Shown: positions 26,920 to 36,308, counted from the first letter of the stretch. The stretch is DNA of 64,000 bases from Saccharopolyspora hirsuta (GCF_008630535.1 NZ_VWPH01000007.1:186001-250000), one strand, 5' to 3'. Translations and numbers: made by a program. The notes: generated by a model from the sequence alone, not told the origin.

Positions 26920-27702
26920 TCAGCCCTGCTGGACCGGGTTGGTGAGGGTGCCGAGGCCGTCGATGGAGACCGAGACCTTCTGGCCCGCCCGCATCGGGCC
27001 GACGCCCGCCGGGGTGCCGGTGAGGATCACGTCGCCCGGCAGCAGGGTCATCACGCGGGAGATCCAGGACACCAGCGCGCCGACGTCGTGCAGCAGCAGC
27101 GAGGTGCGCGAGTCCTGCTTGAGCTCGCCGTCCAGCTCGGTGCGGATGGCCAGGTCCGCCGGGTCGGCCGCGGTGTCGATCCACGGTCCCAGCGGGCAGA
27201 ACGTGTCGTAGCCCTTGGCGCGGGTCCACTGCCCGTCGGCCTGCTGCTGGTCGCGCGCGGTGACGTCGTTGGCGATCGTGTAGCCGAGCAGCACGTCGGT
27301 GCCGCGCGCCTCCGGGACGTCCTTGCACGGCTGGCCGACCACCGCGGCCAGCTCGCCCTCGAAGTCCACCCGCTCGGAGCTCGGCGGCAGCTTGATGGGC
27401 GCGTTCGGGCCGATCACCGAGGTGGACGGCTTCATGAAGATCACCGGGTGCGCGGGCGGTTCACCGCCCATCTCCCGCGCGTGCTCGGCGTAGTTCTTGC
27501 CGACGCAGATGACCTTGGTGGGCAGGATCGGGGCGAGCAGCCGCACATCGGCCATCGGCCACTTGCGCCCGGTGAAGGTGGGGTCGCCGAAGGGGTGCTG
27601 GTCGATCTCGACCGCGAGCACCTTCTCCTGCGGCGCAGCCGGATCCGGCTCCAGGGCCACGAAGGACACCCCGTCGGAGTGGGCGACACGTGCCAAGCGC
27701 AA
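26920..27702 (-). CDS. Fumarylacetoacetate hydrolase family protein
   Basis: A 260-residue FAH-fold enzyme; the family includes fumarylpyruvate hydrolases, oxaloacetate tautomerases/decarboxylases and 2-oxo-hept-3-ene-dioate hydratases. ICVGKNYAEHAREMGG, the metal-binding VDFEGELAAVVG, GYTIANDVTARD and LLPGDVILTGTPAGVG occur in family order. The start is TTG 27702 with GGAGG seven bases upstream; this unusual start is supported by the ribosome binding site. The gene next to gltX corresponds in position to Rv2993c. Exact substrate is undetermined. Confidence 0.9.
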   Translation of the reverse strand: MRLARVAHSDGVSFVALEPDPAAPQEKVLAVEIDQHPFGDPTFTGRKWPMADVRLLAPILPTKVICVGKNYAEHAREMGGEPPAHPVIFMKPSTSVIGPNAPIKLPPSSERVDFEGELAAVVGQPCKDVPEARGTDVLLGYTIANDVTARDQQQADGQWTRAKGYDTFCPLGPWIDTAADPADLAIRTELDGELKQDSRTSLLLHDVGALVSWISRVMTLLPGDVILTGTPAGVGPMRAGQKVSVSIDGLGTLTNPVQQG

Positions 27703-27800
27703 GACGAACCTCCGCGATCAACTGTGGACTCTCGGGTCAGAGCCTATCCCCGCGCTCCGCCCGCGGCTCCGGAGGCGGAGGCCTCCGGGCCCGGCACGCC

Positions 27801-27844
27801 GCGATTTCAATGGAAATCGGACCTCTGATCTCCATTGAAATCGC
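27801..27844. repeat. TTTCA/GAAA palindromes, inverted pair, copy 5
   Basis: GCGATTTCAATGGAAATC (27801-27818) and GATCTCCATTGAAATCGC (27827-27844) are reverse complements except for one base. The pair is the same as the left end of repeat copies A and F but stands alone, 25 bases 3' of the cimA stop codon. Confidence 0.8.
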
Positions 27845-27868
27845 GGTGCACGGCACAGCCAGGAGGAC

Positions 27869-29494
27869 TCAGCTCACGGCCGCGCGGGCGGACTTGTACA
27901 CCAGGGCGTCGCAGAGGGCGAGCCAGCTGGCCTCGACGATGTTGGCGTGGACGCCCACCGTGGTCCACTCCTCCTCGCCGTCGCGGGACTCCACCAGCAC
28001 CCTGGTCACCGCGTCGGTGCCCGGCGCGTCGACGAGGATGCGGACCTTGTAGTCGGCCAGCTCCACCGACTCCAGCCACGGCAGGTGCGGGACGAGCGCT
28101 TCGCGCAGGGCCGCGTCCAGCGCGTTGACCGGCCCGTTGCCCTCGGCGGTCGCGATGACCCGCTCCCCCGCGACGTGCACCTTCACGGTGGCTTCGGCGA
28201 TCACCTCGCCGTCGGAGCGGTGGTCGAGCACCACCCGGTAGGACTCCAGCTGGAACGGCGCCTCCACCGGATCGGCGCCCCCGGCGGTCGCCATCTCGCG
28301 CCGCAGCAGCAGTTCCAGCGAGGCGTCCGCGGCTTCGAAGGACCAGCCGCGCGCTTCGAGCTCCTTGACGCGGCGGACCGCGCCGGTGACCGCGTCGGGC
28401 GCGGCGGACAGGTCGAGGCCGAGTTCGGCGCCCTTGAGCTCCAGGCTGGCCCGGCCCGCCATCTCGGTGACCAGGACCCGCATCCCGTTGCCCACCACGG
28501 CCGGATCGATGTGGTTGTACAGCTCGGGGTCCACTTTGATCGCGCTCGCGTGCAGCCCGGCCTTGTGCGCGAAGGTCGACTGCCCCACGTACGCCTGGTG
28601 CGTGTCCGGCGCCAGGTTGGCGATCTCGGCGAGGGCGTGGGAGGTCCGGGTGAGCTCGCGCAGCTTCCCGTCCGGCAGCACCGGCATCTCCAGCTTCGCG
28701 GCCAGATTCCCCAGCACCGCGAACAGATCCGCGTTGCCCGCCCGCTCGCCGTAGCCGTTGGCGGTGCACTGCACGTGCGTCGCACCGGCCTGCACCGCGG
28801 CGACGCTGTTGGCCACCGCGCATCCGGTGTCGTCCTGGCAGTGGATCCCGAGGCGGAACCCGGTGCGCGCGGCGACTTCGCCGACGGTCTCGGCGAGCTG
28901 CAGCGGCAGCTGGCCGCCGTTGGTGTCGCACAGCACCACCACGTCGGCGCCCGCCTGCACGGCGGACTCCAGCACGCGCAGCGAGGTGTCCGGGTCGAAC
29001 GCGTAACCGTCGAAGAAGTGCTCCGCGTCGAGGAACACCCGGCGGCCTTCGCCGACGAGGTGGCGCACGGTGTCGGCGACCATCGCGCAGTTCTCGGCCA
29101 CGTCGGTGCGCAGGGCGCGTTCGATGTGGCGCCGGTCCGATTTGGCCACCAGCGTCACCACCGGCGCGCGGGAGTCCAGCAGCGCCCGCACCTGCGGATC
29201 TTCGTCCACTTTGGCCCCGGCGCGGCGGGTGGAGCCGAAGGCGACCAGGGCGGCGTGCCGGAGTTCGAGCTCGCCCTCGGCGGCGCGGTGGAAGAACTCG
29301 GTGTCCTTGGGCAGGGCGCCGGGCCAGCCGCCCTCGACGAAGCCGACGCCGAGCGAGTCCAGCAGCCGGGCGACGGCGAGCTTGTCGGTGACCGAGTAGG
29401 AGATGCCCTCGCGCTGCGCGCCGTCCCGCAGGGTCGTGTCGTAGACGTGGAAGTCGTCGCCCAGGGGGGTTCCGGCCGGGGTGGTGCGGGTCAC
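27869..29494 (-). CDS. cimA: (R)-citramalate synthase
   Basis: Condenses pyruvate and acetyl-CoA to citramalate, the entry to a threonine-independent isoleucine route. The 541-residue protein shows the HMGL-like TIM barrel (YDTTLRDGAQREGIS at the N-terminus, LCDTNGGQLP, LGIHCQDDTGCAVANS, TANGYGERAGNADL) and a C-terminal regulatory LeuA-dimer domain from about residue 400. TLRDGAQREG with GYGERAG distinguishes CimA from LeuA. GTG 29494 follows GGGAGAAG. Upstream lies a leader ORF with three isoleucine codons and a terminator, so isoleucyl-tRNA level probably sets expression. Confidence 0.94.
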   Translation of the reverse strand: MTRTTPAGTPLGDDFHVYDTTLRDGAQREGISYSVTDKLAVARLLDSLGVGFVEGGWPGALPKDTEFFHRAAEGELELRHAALVAFGSTRRAGAKVDEDPQVRALLDSRAPVVTLVAKSDRRHIERALRTDVAENCAMVADTVRHLVGEGRRVFLDAEHFFDGYAFDPDTSLRVLESAVQAGADVVVLCDTNGGQLPLQLAETVGEVAARTGFRLGIHCQDDTGCAVANSVAAVQAGATHVQCTANGYGERAGNADLFAVLGNLAAKLEMPVLPDGKLRELTRTSHALAEIANLAPDTHQAYVGQSTFAHKAGLHASAIKVDPELYNHIDPAVVGNGMRVLVTEMAGRASLELKGAELGLDLSAAPDAVTGAVRRVKELEARGWSFEAADASLELLLRREMATAGGADPVEAPFQLESYRVVLDHRSDGEVIAEATVKVHVAGERVIATAEGNGPVNALDAALREALVPHLPWLESVELADYKVRILVDAPGTDAVTRVLVESRDGEEEWTTVGVHANIVEASWLALCDALVYKSARAAVS

Positions 29495-29547
29495 TGGTTC
29501 TTCTCCCGATGGCGTCGGAGGTGGGTGGGTGCGGCGGCGCAGGCAAC

Positions 29548-29578
29548 AAAAAAGACCCCCCGCAGGATGCGAGAGGTC
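29548..29578 (-). terminator. Attenuator terminator upstream of cimA
   Basis: On the minus strand an 11-base stem (plus-strand positions 29554-29564 with 29568-29578, with two or three G-T pairs) and a three-base loop are followed by six T residues (29548-29553). It lies between the leader peptide and the cimA start, 54 bases before the GTG. Confidence 0.85.
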
Positions 29579-29579
29579 A

Positions 29580-29614
29580 GCGCGCCGGGGTGCGGAGTCG
29601 TCTACCCGGCGCGC
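29580..29614 (-). promoter_or_regulatory. Leader stem overlapping the Ile leader peptide
   Basis: GCGCGCCGGG at 29580-29589 pairs perfectly with CCCGGCGCGC at 29605-29614. The second arm covers the last codons and stop of the leader ORF, so a ribosome stalled or released there would change this stem and hence the terminator at 29548-29578. Confidence 0.7.
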
Positions 29615-29646
29615 TCGCCAATAATGATCACACTGCGGAGAGCCAC
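29602..29646 (-). CDS. Isoleucine leader peptide of cimA
   Basis: A short ORF of 14 codons from GTG 29646, (M)ALRSVIIIGERAG, ending at TAG 29602. A shorter version would start at GTG 29631. It contains three consecutive isoleucine codons (ATC ATT ATT), a rare use in a GC-rich genome where ATC dominates. The ORF is followed by a stem covering its end and a T-tailed terminator before cimA. This is the classic layout of an amino-acid attenuator. Translation itself is not shown. Confidence 0.72.
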   Translation of the reverse strand: MALRSVIIIGERAG

Positions 29647-29731
29647 GTCCCCATGCTGCCACAACGCGACCCCCGACCACCAGGTGATCGCGGATTCCCA
29701 CCATCCGGACGCTCGGACTCGGCGGGACCGT

Positions 29732-29755
29732 CCGCAGTTTCAACTGAAACTGCGG
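29732..29755. repeat. TTTCA/GAAA palindrome, copy 6
   Basis: Perfect 11-base arms, CCGCAGTTTCA and TGAAACTGCGG, flank a central AC. It lies 15 bases 3' of the ArsR stop codon. Confidence 0.85.
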
Positions 29756-29770
29756 TGGCCCGGTGGGCGC

Positions 29771-30091
29771 TCAGGACTCGGCGCGGCGCTTGATCGCGGC
29801 GAGCCTGCGGTCCCACTTGGCCGCTCGGGAGGACAGCCAGCGGGCGGTCGCCTCCAGCGGCTCCGAGCGGATCGCGAAGCGGACTTCGCGCCCGGCGCGG
29901 TAGGACGTCACCAGCCCGGCCTGCTCCAGCACCGCCAAGTGCTTCACGACCGCTTGCCGCGACACGGGCAGCGCGGCGGACAGTTCCGTCGCGGTCGCCT
30001 CGCCCCGCTCGCCGAGCAGGTCGACGAGCTGCCGCCGCGTCGGGTCCGCCAGCGCGGCCAGCACCTCGTCGACCCCACCCCGTTCCACCAC
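29771..30091 (-). CDS. ArsR family transcriptional regulator
   Basis: A winged-helix regulator of about 106 residues without an obvious metal-binding cysteine cluster. LAALADPTRRQLVDLLGERGEATATELS leads into VSRQAVVKHLAVLEQAGLV, the recognition helix. Proteins of this kind paired with SRPBCC proteins usually sense small organic ligands or simply repress their operon. GTG 30091 lies eight bases after GGAGAAG; GTG 30088 is equally in frame. It starts five bases after the SRPBCC gene's stop, so the two are one operon. Two palindromes upstream of the SRPBCC gene are likely its operators. Confidence 0.87.
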   Translation of the reverse strand: MVERGGVDEVLAALADPTRRQLVDLLGERGEATATELSAALPVSRQAVVKHLAVLEQAGLVTSYRAGREVRFAIRSEPLEATARWLSSRAAKWDRRLAAIKRRAES

Positions 30092-30096
30092 GCCCG

Positions 30097-30534
30097 CTAC
30101 TTCTCCACCTTCTGCTTGAGCTCGTCGAGGACCTCGCGCCAGCCGCCCGTGTTGTCCTCGTAGGAGCTTCGCCGGCGCTCCTCCGAGGCGGCAAGTCCCG
30201 CGAAGCCGCTCTCCACCACGCGCAGCCGAGTCGCCGCCCCCTCCTCGGTCAGCGTGAACTCGACCAGCGTGGAGTTGTCCGAATTCGGCTCCGCGTTGGG
30301 GAATCCGCTCGCCCAGCGGTAGGACAGGTAGCGGTTCGGTTCGATCTTCTCGATCCGCTGCGGGAAGCTGCCGCCGTGGTCGGGGTGCTCGGACACCAGC
30401 AACTGCCCCTCCCGCACCTCGACGCCGGTGGGATCCGCCTCCCCGAGCCAGAACTCGGGCTCCAGCAGGGCCGCCCACACCCGCTCGACGGGCGCTTCGA
30501 TGAGGATCTCGCGTTCGATCCGGTCGGAAACCAT
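30097..30534 (-). CDS. SRPBCC / AHSA1-like domain protein
   Basis: A 145-residue START-like protein. IEREILIEAPVERVWAALLE at the N-terminus is the usual first strand and helix; later GGSFPQRIEKIEPNRYLSYRW and the C-terminal helix WREVLDELKQKVE complete the helix-grip fold, which forms a hydrophobic ligand cavity. Such proteins commonly follow or precede ArsR regulators; ligand unknown. ATG 30534 gives the normal length. The operon runs from here into arsR. Tandem GCAAC/GTTGC palindromes lie directly upstream. Confidence 0.85.
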   Translation of the reverse strand: MVSDRIEREILIEAPVERVWAALLEPEFWLGEADPTGVEVREGQLLVSEHPDHGGSFPQRIEKIEPNRYLSYRWASGFPNAEPNSDNSTLVEFTLTEEGAATRLRVVESGFAGLAASEERRRSSYEDNTGGWREVLDELKQKVEK

Positions 30535-30556
30535 GACCACTCCAATCGCTCCGCTG

Positions 30557-30606
30557 TGCAACCACAAGGTTGCACATCATCCGCCGAGTCGCAACTCGCG
30601 AGTTGC
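30557..30606. promoter_or_regulatory. Tandem ArsR-type operators
   Basis: TGCAACC-ACAA-GGTTGCA (30557-30574) and GCAACTCGCGAGTTGC (30591-30606) are two palindromes sharing GCAAC/GTTGC half sites, spaced 33 bases centre to centre, about three helical turns. They lie just upstream of the SRPBCC-ArsR operon. Confidence 0.7.
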
Positions 30607-30622
30607 ACATGACGGCCGCGAA

Positions 30623-30647
30623 GAGGGCGCCCCACCGGGACGCCCTC
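30623..30647 (-). terminator. Hairpin 3' of leuB
   Basis: GAGGGCG (30623-30629) pairs with CGCCCTC (30641-30647), 14 bases beyond the leuB stop codon. Confidence 0.55.
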
Positions 30648-30661
30648 CGCACGACTGGAGA

Positions 30662-31705
30662 TCAGGCCTGCGGCGCGACCTCGCGGGAGGAGACCAGGGC
30701 CGCGAGGCGGTCGCCGATGGCGAAGGTCGCCCCCGGCGCCGAGTGGTCGCGGGTGGCCAGGTCGAACGCCACCGAGGCCTCGACCCGCTTGGCCGCCTCG
30801 GCCAGGCCCACGTGGTCGAGCAGCATGGCCACCGACAGCACTGCGGCGGTCGGGTCGGCCACACCCTGCCCGGCGATGTCCGGGGCGCTGCCGTGCACCG
30901 GCTCGAACATGCTCGGGTTGCGGCGGGTGGCGTCGATGTTGCCGCTGGCGGCCAGCCCGATGCCGCCGGTGATGGCACCGGCCAGGTCGGTGATGATGTC
31001 GCCGAACAGGTTGTCGGTGACGATCACGTCGAACCGGCTCGGGTCGGTGACCATGTGGATGGTGGTGGCGTCCACGTGCTGGTAGGCGACGGTGACGTCC
31101 GGGTACTGCAGCGAGACCTCCTCCACCACCCGCGACCACAGCGAACCGGCGTGGGTGAGGACGTTGGTCTTGTGCACCAGCGTCAGGTGCTTGCGCGGCC
31201 GGGCGGCGGCGCGGGCGAACGCGTCGCGCACCACGCGCTCGACGCCGAACGCGGTGTTGATGCTGACCTCGGTGGCGATCTCGTGCGTGGTGTCCTTGCG
31301 CAGCAGACCGCCGTTGCCCGCGTACGGGCCCTCGGTGCCCTCGCGCACCACGACCATGTCGATCTCACCGGGGTCGGCCACCGGGCTCTTCACTCCCGGG
31401 TACAGCCGCGCCGGGCGCAGGTTCACGTGGTGGTCGAGCTCGAAGCGCAGCCGCAGCAGCAGCCCGCGCTCCAGGATGCCGCTGGGCACCGACGGGTCGC
31501 CCACCGCGCCCAGCAGGATCGCGTCGTGCTGCCGGAGCTCCCCGAGGACGGACTCGGGCAGCAGTTCTCCCGTCGCGTGCCAGCGCGCGGCTCCCAGGTC
31601 GTATCGAGTGATCTCGGTATCCGGCACGACCTCACCGAGGACCTTCAGTGCCTCGGCAATCACCTCCGGCCCGATCCCGTCGCCGGGGATCACAGCGAGC
31701 CGCAT
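30662..31705 (-). CDS. leuB: 3-isopropylmalate dehydrogenase
   Basis: Oxidatively decarboxylates 3-isopropylmalate with NAD in leucine synthesis, and 3-methylmalate in the citramalate route. The 347-residue protein begins [53 protein letters not shown] and the C-terminal [19 protein letters not shown] are the canonical substrate, metal and NAD segments of this family. ATG 31705 has a GGGAGGTG ribosome binding site. The gene stands alone between the arsR operon and serA; leuCD and cimA in this window use its product or substrates. Confidence 0.96.
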   Translation of the reverse strand: MRLAVIPGDGIGPEVIAEALKVLGEVVPDTEITRYDLGAARWHATGELLPESVLGELRQHDAILLGAVGDPSVPSGILERGLLLRLRFELDHHVNLRPARLYPGVKSPVADPGEIDMVVVREGTEGPYAGNGGLLRKDTTHEIATEVSINTAFGVERVVRDAFARAAARPRKHLTLVHKTNVLTHAGSLWSRVVEEVSLQYPDVTVAYQHVDATTIHMVTDPSRFDVIVTDNLFGDIITDLAGAITGGIGLAASGNIDATRRNPSMFEPVHGSAPDIAGQGVADPTAAVLSVAMLLDHVGLAEAAKRVEASVAFDLATRDHSAPGATFAIGDRLAALVSSREVAPQA

Positions 31706-31943
31706 CTACACACCTCCCGAGAACCACCCCGACCCGCGGGGCTCGAACTGTTGAGCCGAAGGCTACCGGCATGGGCGCGGCCAGCGGCATGCCGGGCCCA
31801 CCAAGTGGATGAACCGTCCCGAACTGTGGGACCCCCGAAAGAGTGAGAGGACCCCGGGTCCCTGCTCCGACGCTGAGGACGTCCCACATCGCGGAACGCC
31901 GCACCCGTCACCTGACCGAGCAGTAACGGCAGCCCAGCCCACG

Positions 31944-31984
31944 AAAAAGCGCGGGGTGCGCCGGAACCCCGGCACACCCCGCGC
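31944..31984 (-). terminator. Terminator of serA
   Basis: GCGCGGGGTG (31949-31958) pairs with CACCCCGCGC (31975-31984) around an inner CCGG/CCGG stem. On the minus strand five T residues follow (31944-31948). It begins 16 bases after the serA stop codon. Confidence 0.88.
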
Positions 31985-32000
31985 TGAACGGTCCTGCAGC

Positions 32001-33596
32001 TCACTCGAAGGTCACGGTGCGGACGATGCGGGCGCCGACGGCGGCGCCGATCGGCTCCAGGACGCCCGGCTCCACCGGCCGGTCCACGCGCAGGAGCATG
32101 ATCGCGTCGGAGCGCTCGGTGGTCTGGCTGACCGTGGCCGCCTCGATGTTCACGCCGACCTCGCCGAGCAGGGTGCCGACCTTGCCCATCACGCCCGGCC
32201 GGTCCGGGTACTCCAGCAGCAGCACGTTGCCCTCGGCCCGCAGGTCGAAGTGGCGGCCGTTGACCTCCACCAGCTTCTCCACCAGGTTCGAGCCGGACAG
32301 CGCACCCGAGACGCGCGCGGTGCGGCCGTCCGCGAGCCCGGCGCGGACGGTCACCACGCTGCGGTGGTTCGGGCTCTCCGAGGAGGTCTCGACCTCGACC
32401 TGCACGCCCAGGTCCTCGGCCAGCTGCGGGGCGTTGACGAAGGTCACCTGGCTCTCCACCGCACCGGCGAACACTCCGCGCAGGGCCGCCAGCTGCAGCA
32501 CCGAGACGTCCTCGTCGGCGAGCTCGCCGCGCGCCTCGACGGTCACCGAGCTCGGCGTGGTGCCCAGCAGCGCGGCCAGCAGCTGGCCGAGCTTCTGGGT
32601 CAGCGACAGGTACGGGCGGACCTCCTCGCCGACCGCGCCGCCCTGGACGTTGACCGCGTCCGGCACGAAGTCGCCGCGCAGCGCCAGCCGCACCGAGCGG
32701 GCCACGTCGGTGCCCGCGCGGTCCTGGGCCTCCGCGGTGGAGGCGCCCAGGTGCGGGGTGACGACCACGTTGTCCAGCTCGAACAGCGGGCTCTCGGTGG
32801 TCGGCTCGGTCTTGAAGACGTCGATGCCCGCGCCGCCGATCTGGCCGTTGCGCAGCGCGTCGACCAGCGCGTCCTCGTCGATCAGGCCACCGCGGGCGGC
32901 GTTGACGATCAGCAGCCCCGGCTTGGCCTTCTTCAGCTCCTCGGCGCCGATCAGGCCCAGCGTCTCGGCGGTCTTGGGCAGGTGGATGGAGATCGCGTCG
33001 GCGCGGGCCAGCAGCTCGTCCAGCGACACCAGCTCGATGCCGAGCTGCGCGGCGCGGGCGGCCGAGACGTAGGGGTCGTAGGCGATCAGCTTGGTGCCGA
33101 AGGCGGCCACCCGCTGCGCGAACAGCTGGCCGATCTTGCCCAGGCCCACCACGCCGATGGTCTTGCCGTTGAGCTCGACACCGGTGTAGGAGCTGCGCTT
33201 CCACGCGCCGCCCTTCAGGCTCGCGTCCGCCTGCGGGACGTTGCGGGCCACCGCCAGCAGCAGGGCCATCGCGTGCTCGGCGGCCGAGACGATGTTGGAG
33301 GTGGGGGCGTTGACCACCATCACGCCGCGCTCGGTGGCGGCGGGCACCTCGACGTTGTCCAGACCGACCCCGGCGCGGGCGACGACCTTGAGCTTCTTCG
33401 CCGCGGCCAGCACCTCGGCGTCGACCTTGGTGGCGGAACGGACCAGCAGCGCGTCGGCCTCGGCGACGGCGTCGAGCAGCGCCGGCCGGTCGGTGCCGTC
33501 CACGTTGCGGATCTCGACGCCGTCCCCGAGGGCGTCGATCACGGACGGAGCCAGCTTCTCGGCGATCAGGACGACAGGACGGCTTGCATTGGTCAC
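32001..33596 (-). CDS. serA: D-3-phosphoglycerate dehydrogenase
   Basis: First step of serine biosynthesis. The 531-residue protein has the catalytic domain (ARAGVGLDNVEVPAATERGV), the NAD-binding Rossmann motif GVVGLGKIGQLFAQR, the NAARGGLIDEDAL catalytic region and HLGASTAEAQ with its active-site His, followed by the extra ASB domain and a C-terminal ACT domain (YPDRPGVMGKVGTLLGEVGVNI) that usually binds serine for feedback inhibition. This is the long type I SerA of actinobacteria. GTG 33596 has GGAG at good spacing; a longer frame from 33629 is less likely. Confidence 0.96.
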   Translation of the reverse strand: MTNASRPVVLIAEKLAPSVIDALGDGVEIRNVDGTDRPALLDAVAEADALLVRSATKVDAEVLAAAKKLKVVARAGVGLDNVEVPAATERGVMVVNAPTSNIVSAAEHAMALLLAVARNVPQADASLKGGAWKRSSYTGVELNGKTIGVVGLGKIGQLFAQRVAAFGTKLIAYDPYVSAARAAQLGIELVSLDELLARADAISIHLPKTAETLGLIGAEELKKAKPGLLIVNAARGGLIDEDALVDALRNGQIGGAGIDVFKTEPTTESPLFELDNVVVTPHLGASTAEAQDRAGTDVARSVRLALRGDFVPDAVNVQGGAVGEEVRPYLSLTQKLGQLLAALLGTTPSSVTVEARGELADEDVSVLQLAALRGVFAGAVESQVTFVNAPQLAEDLGVQVEVETSSESPNHRSVVTVRAGLADGRTARVSGALSGSNLVEKLVEVNGRHFDLRAEGNVLLLEYPDRPGVMGKVGTLLGEVGVNIEAATVSQTTERSDAIMLLRVDRPVEPGVLEPIGAAVGARIVRTVTFE

Positions 33597-33964
33597 GGGC
33601 GAACTCCAGGGGAAGATCACGGTCGGCACGACGATGTGCCCGGACGGATGGGGAGTTTAACGGGAGATTGAGAAAGCGTTCACAAGGGTGTTGCCCGGAT
33701 CACCGGGTCGGAATTGCCCGCCCGAAAATCCGGTTCACCGGCATTGTCGCAGATCAACCCGGGTGCGAATACGACGGCACGAGTCCGGTGGGGCGAATTG
33801 CCACCAAATCGGACCAGCGGTTCGAACTGGTCGTGCACCCGCGGTGAACCCGTCCGGGGTTCGACCGGTCGAGTACCTCCCCGCAGGGCGGTCAGCGGAG
33901 CCGGGCGGGCGCCGAGGCCCCGCCGCCCGCGCTGCTCCGCGGACCGATCAGCGCGGTCGCCGGA
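33597..33964. other. Intergenic region, serA / DUF397 gene
   Basis: About 370 bases containing the serA promoter region near 33640-33690 (minus-strand TTAAAC and CAATCT patches) and the 3' flank of the DUF397 gene. I see no gene or strong hairpin here. Confidence 0.5.
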
Positions 33965-34207
33965 TCACGGCTCGTCGAACTCGCCGTCCTTGGCCCCGGC
34001 GACGAATGCGTCCCACTCCTCCGGGGTGAAGACCAGCACCGGCCCCTCCGGGTCCGCGCCGTTGCGCATGCCGACGTAGCCGTCGACGAACGCGATCTCC
34101 ACGCCGGGCTCGTCGGGGTCGTCGGTGCTGGTGATCCACTCCGCCGTGGAGAAGTCCAGCTTGTGGCGGATGTGCGCCTTGTCGTCGACGATCTCGTTCT
34201 CACTCAC
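33965..34207 (-). CDS. DUF397 domain protein, solitary
   Basis: An 80-residue DUF397 protein: KLDFSTAEWITSTDDPDEPGVEIAFVDG is interrupted only by sequence of the family type, then VGMRNGADPEGPVLVFTPEEWDAFVAGAKDGEFD, the usual R-x-S/N-x-D-P-x-G-P-x-L-x-F-T-x-x-E-W core. Such proteins normally pair with an XRE/DUF5753 regulator and act as small partners in Streptomyces development systems; no such partner is adjacent. GTG 34207 has a TACAGT -10-like hexamer about seven bases upstream, suggesting a leaderless mRNA. Confidence 0.85.
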   Translation of the reverse strand: MSENEIVDDKAHIRHKLDFSTAEWITSTDDPDEPGVEIAFVDGYVGMRNGADPEGPVLVFTPEEWDAFVAGAKDGEFDEP

Positions 34208-34470
34208 GATGCGTACTGTAGACCTCACCCGCAGCGACGACGCCACCCCTGGCAAACGGGAAAATCCCCCGGCGCGGGCACCGGAACAGCACGAGGCCCG
34301 GTGCCCCTCGTGGGGTGCACCGGGCCGTTCGCACCGGCGGAGCGCGCGGGTGAGCGCGTCGGCCGGAACCTGGATCCGCAAGGATCAGCCGTCGTCAGGC
34401 AACCGGCGGAGCCGCTTCCGGCGGTGAACAGCCACCGCGAAGCTCAGCGGGCACCGATCGTCAGGTCTCG
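34208..34470. other. Intergenic region with stem-loop, ilvC 3' side
   Basis: No gene is seen. A stem of GGCCCGGTGC (34295-34304) and GCACCGGGCC (34317-34326) with an inner CCC/GGG pairing may terminate ilvC transcription. Repeat copy C follows. Confidence 0.55.
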
Positions 34471-34546
34471 CATGCGCCGCAGGCGCACAGCCCACCCCGC
34501 AACCGGCACCGCCGCGGGTTCTCAGAGGCCGCCTGCACCGCCGCGC
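34471..34546 (-). repeat. Dispersed structured repeat, copy C (truncated)
   Basis: A short copy that keeps stem P1 (TGCGCC 34474-34479 with GGCGCA 34483-34488), the CCCACC-x-CGCAACCGGCACCGCC segment and GCGGGTTCTCAG, then lacks P2 and the outer right arm. It ends 16 bases 3' of the ilvC stop codon. Confidence 0.75.
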
Positions 34547-34562
34547 AAAATGAGCCTGGAAC

Positions 34563-35564
<1,002 letters not shown>

Positions 35565-35599
35565 TCAGCGATTCCTTTCGAACTTTCGACCTGCTTTGA

Positions 35600-35761
35600 A
35601 GCGGCGAAGCCGCTCGGCCCACCCTCGCAACCGGCACCGCTGCGGGTTCTCAGCGTTCGCCTGACGAGGACAGCCCCAGCGTGGTGTATTGGACATACAT
35701 GAGTCGGGGATCCCGGAGCTCAGGCGGGCGCTGAGGTTCCGCTGCCGGCACCGCCACGCAG
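35600..35761 (-). repeat. Dispersed structured repeat, copy D (inside ilvN-ilvC)
   Basis: This copy lies in the ilvN-ilvC spacer. Stem P1 is AGCGGC (35600-35605) with GCCGCT (35609-35614) and loop GAA; P2 has CCCC with GGGG around a GTAT/ATAC core; the outer CTCAGCG/CGCTGAG stem is intact. It lies 40 bases 3' of the ilvN stop codon. Confidence 0.82.
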
Positions 35762-35801
35762 ATCGAGCATGGTTTTCAATTTTCGCGGCCTGTGGCGGGG
35801 G

Positions 35802-36308
35802 TTAGCGCACTGCTGTGGCCGTTATGGAGCGCGGGCCACGGCCGATCGCGATCGTTCCCGACTGCACCATCTCGCGGACGCCGTACGGTTCCAGCATTCG
35901 CAGCAACGCGTCGAGCTTATCGGCGGTACCCGTGGCCTCGATGGTCAGCGCCTCAGGAGAGACGTCCACCACCTTGGCGCGGAACAGCTGGACCGTCTCC
36001 AGGACCTGGCTGCGCACCGAGGCGTCGGCGCGGACCTTGACCAGCAGCAGCTCCCGCTGCACCGCCGCCTCCGGCTCCAGCTCCACGATCTTGATCACGT
36101 TGATCAGCTTGTTGAGCTGCTTGGTGACCTGTTCCAGCGGCTGGTCGCCGACCGCGACCACGATCGTCATCCGGGAGATCTCCGGGTGCTCGGTCGGGCC
36201 GACCGCCAGGGACTCGATGTTGAAGCTGCGCCTGGAGAACAGGCCGGACACCCGGGCCAGGACGCCCGGGACGTTCTCCACCAGCACGCTGAGCGTGTGT
36301 CGACTCAT
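35802..36308 (-). CDS. ilvN: Acetolactate synthase small (regulatory) subunit
   Basis: Activates IlvB and confers valine feedback inhibition. The 168-residue protein has an N-terminal ACT domain (TLSVLVENVPGVLARVSGLFSRRSFNIESLAVGPTE without break in the family pattern) and a C-terminal NikR-like ACT domain from about residue 85 (RELLLVKVRAD). ATG 36308 lies seven bases after the ilvB stop codon, so the two are translationally coupled. Confidence 0.96.
   Translation of the reverse strand: MSRHTLSVLVENVPGVLARVSGLFSRRSFNIESLAVGPTEHPEISRMTIVVAVGDQPLEQVTKQLNKLINVIKIVELEPEAAVQRELLLVKVRADASVRSQVLETVQLFRAKVVDVSPEALTIEATGTADKLDALLRMLEPYGVREMVQSGTIAIGRGPRSITATAVR

Noticed and set aside
29548-29770. 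T-box riboswitch upstream of cimA
   Set aside because: No T-box bulge sequence or specifier loop is recognisable; a short ORF with three Ile codons explains the terminator better.
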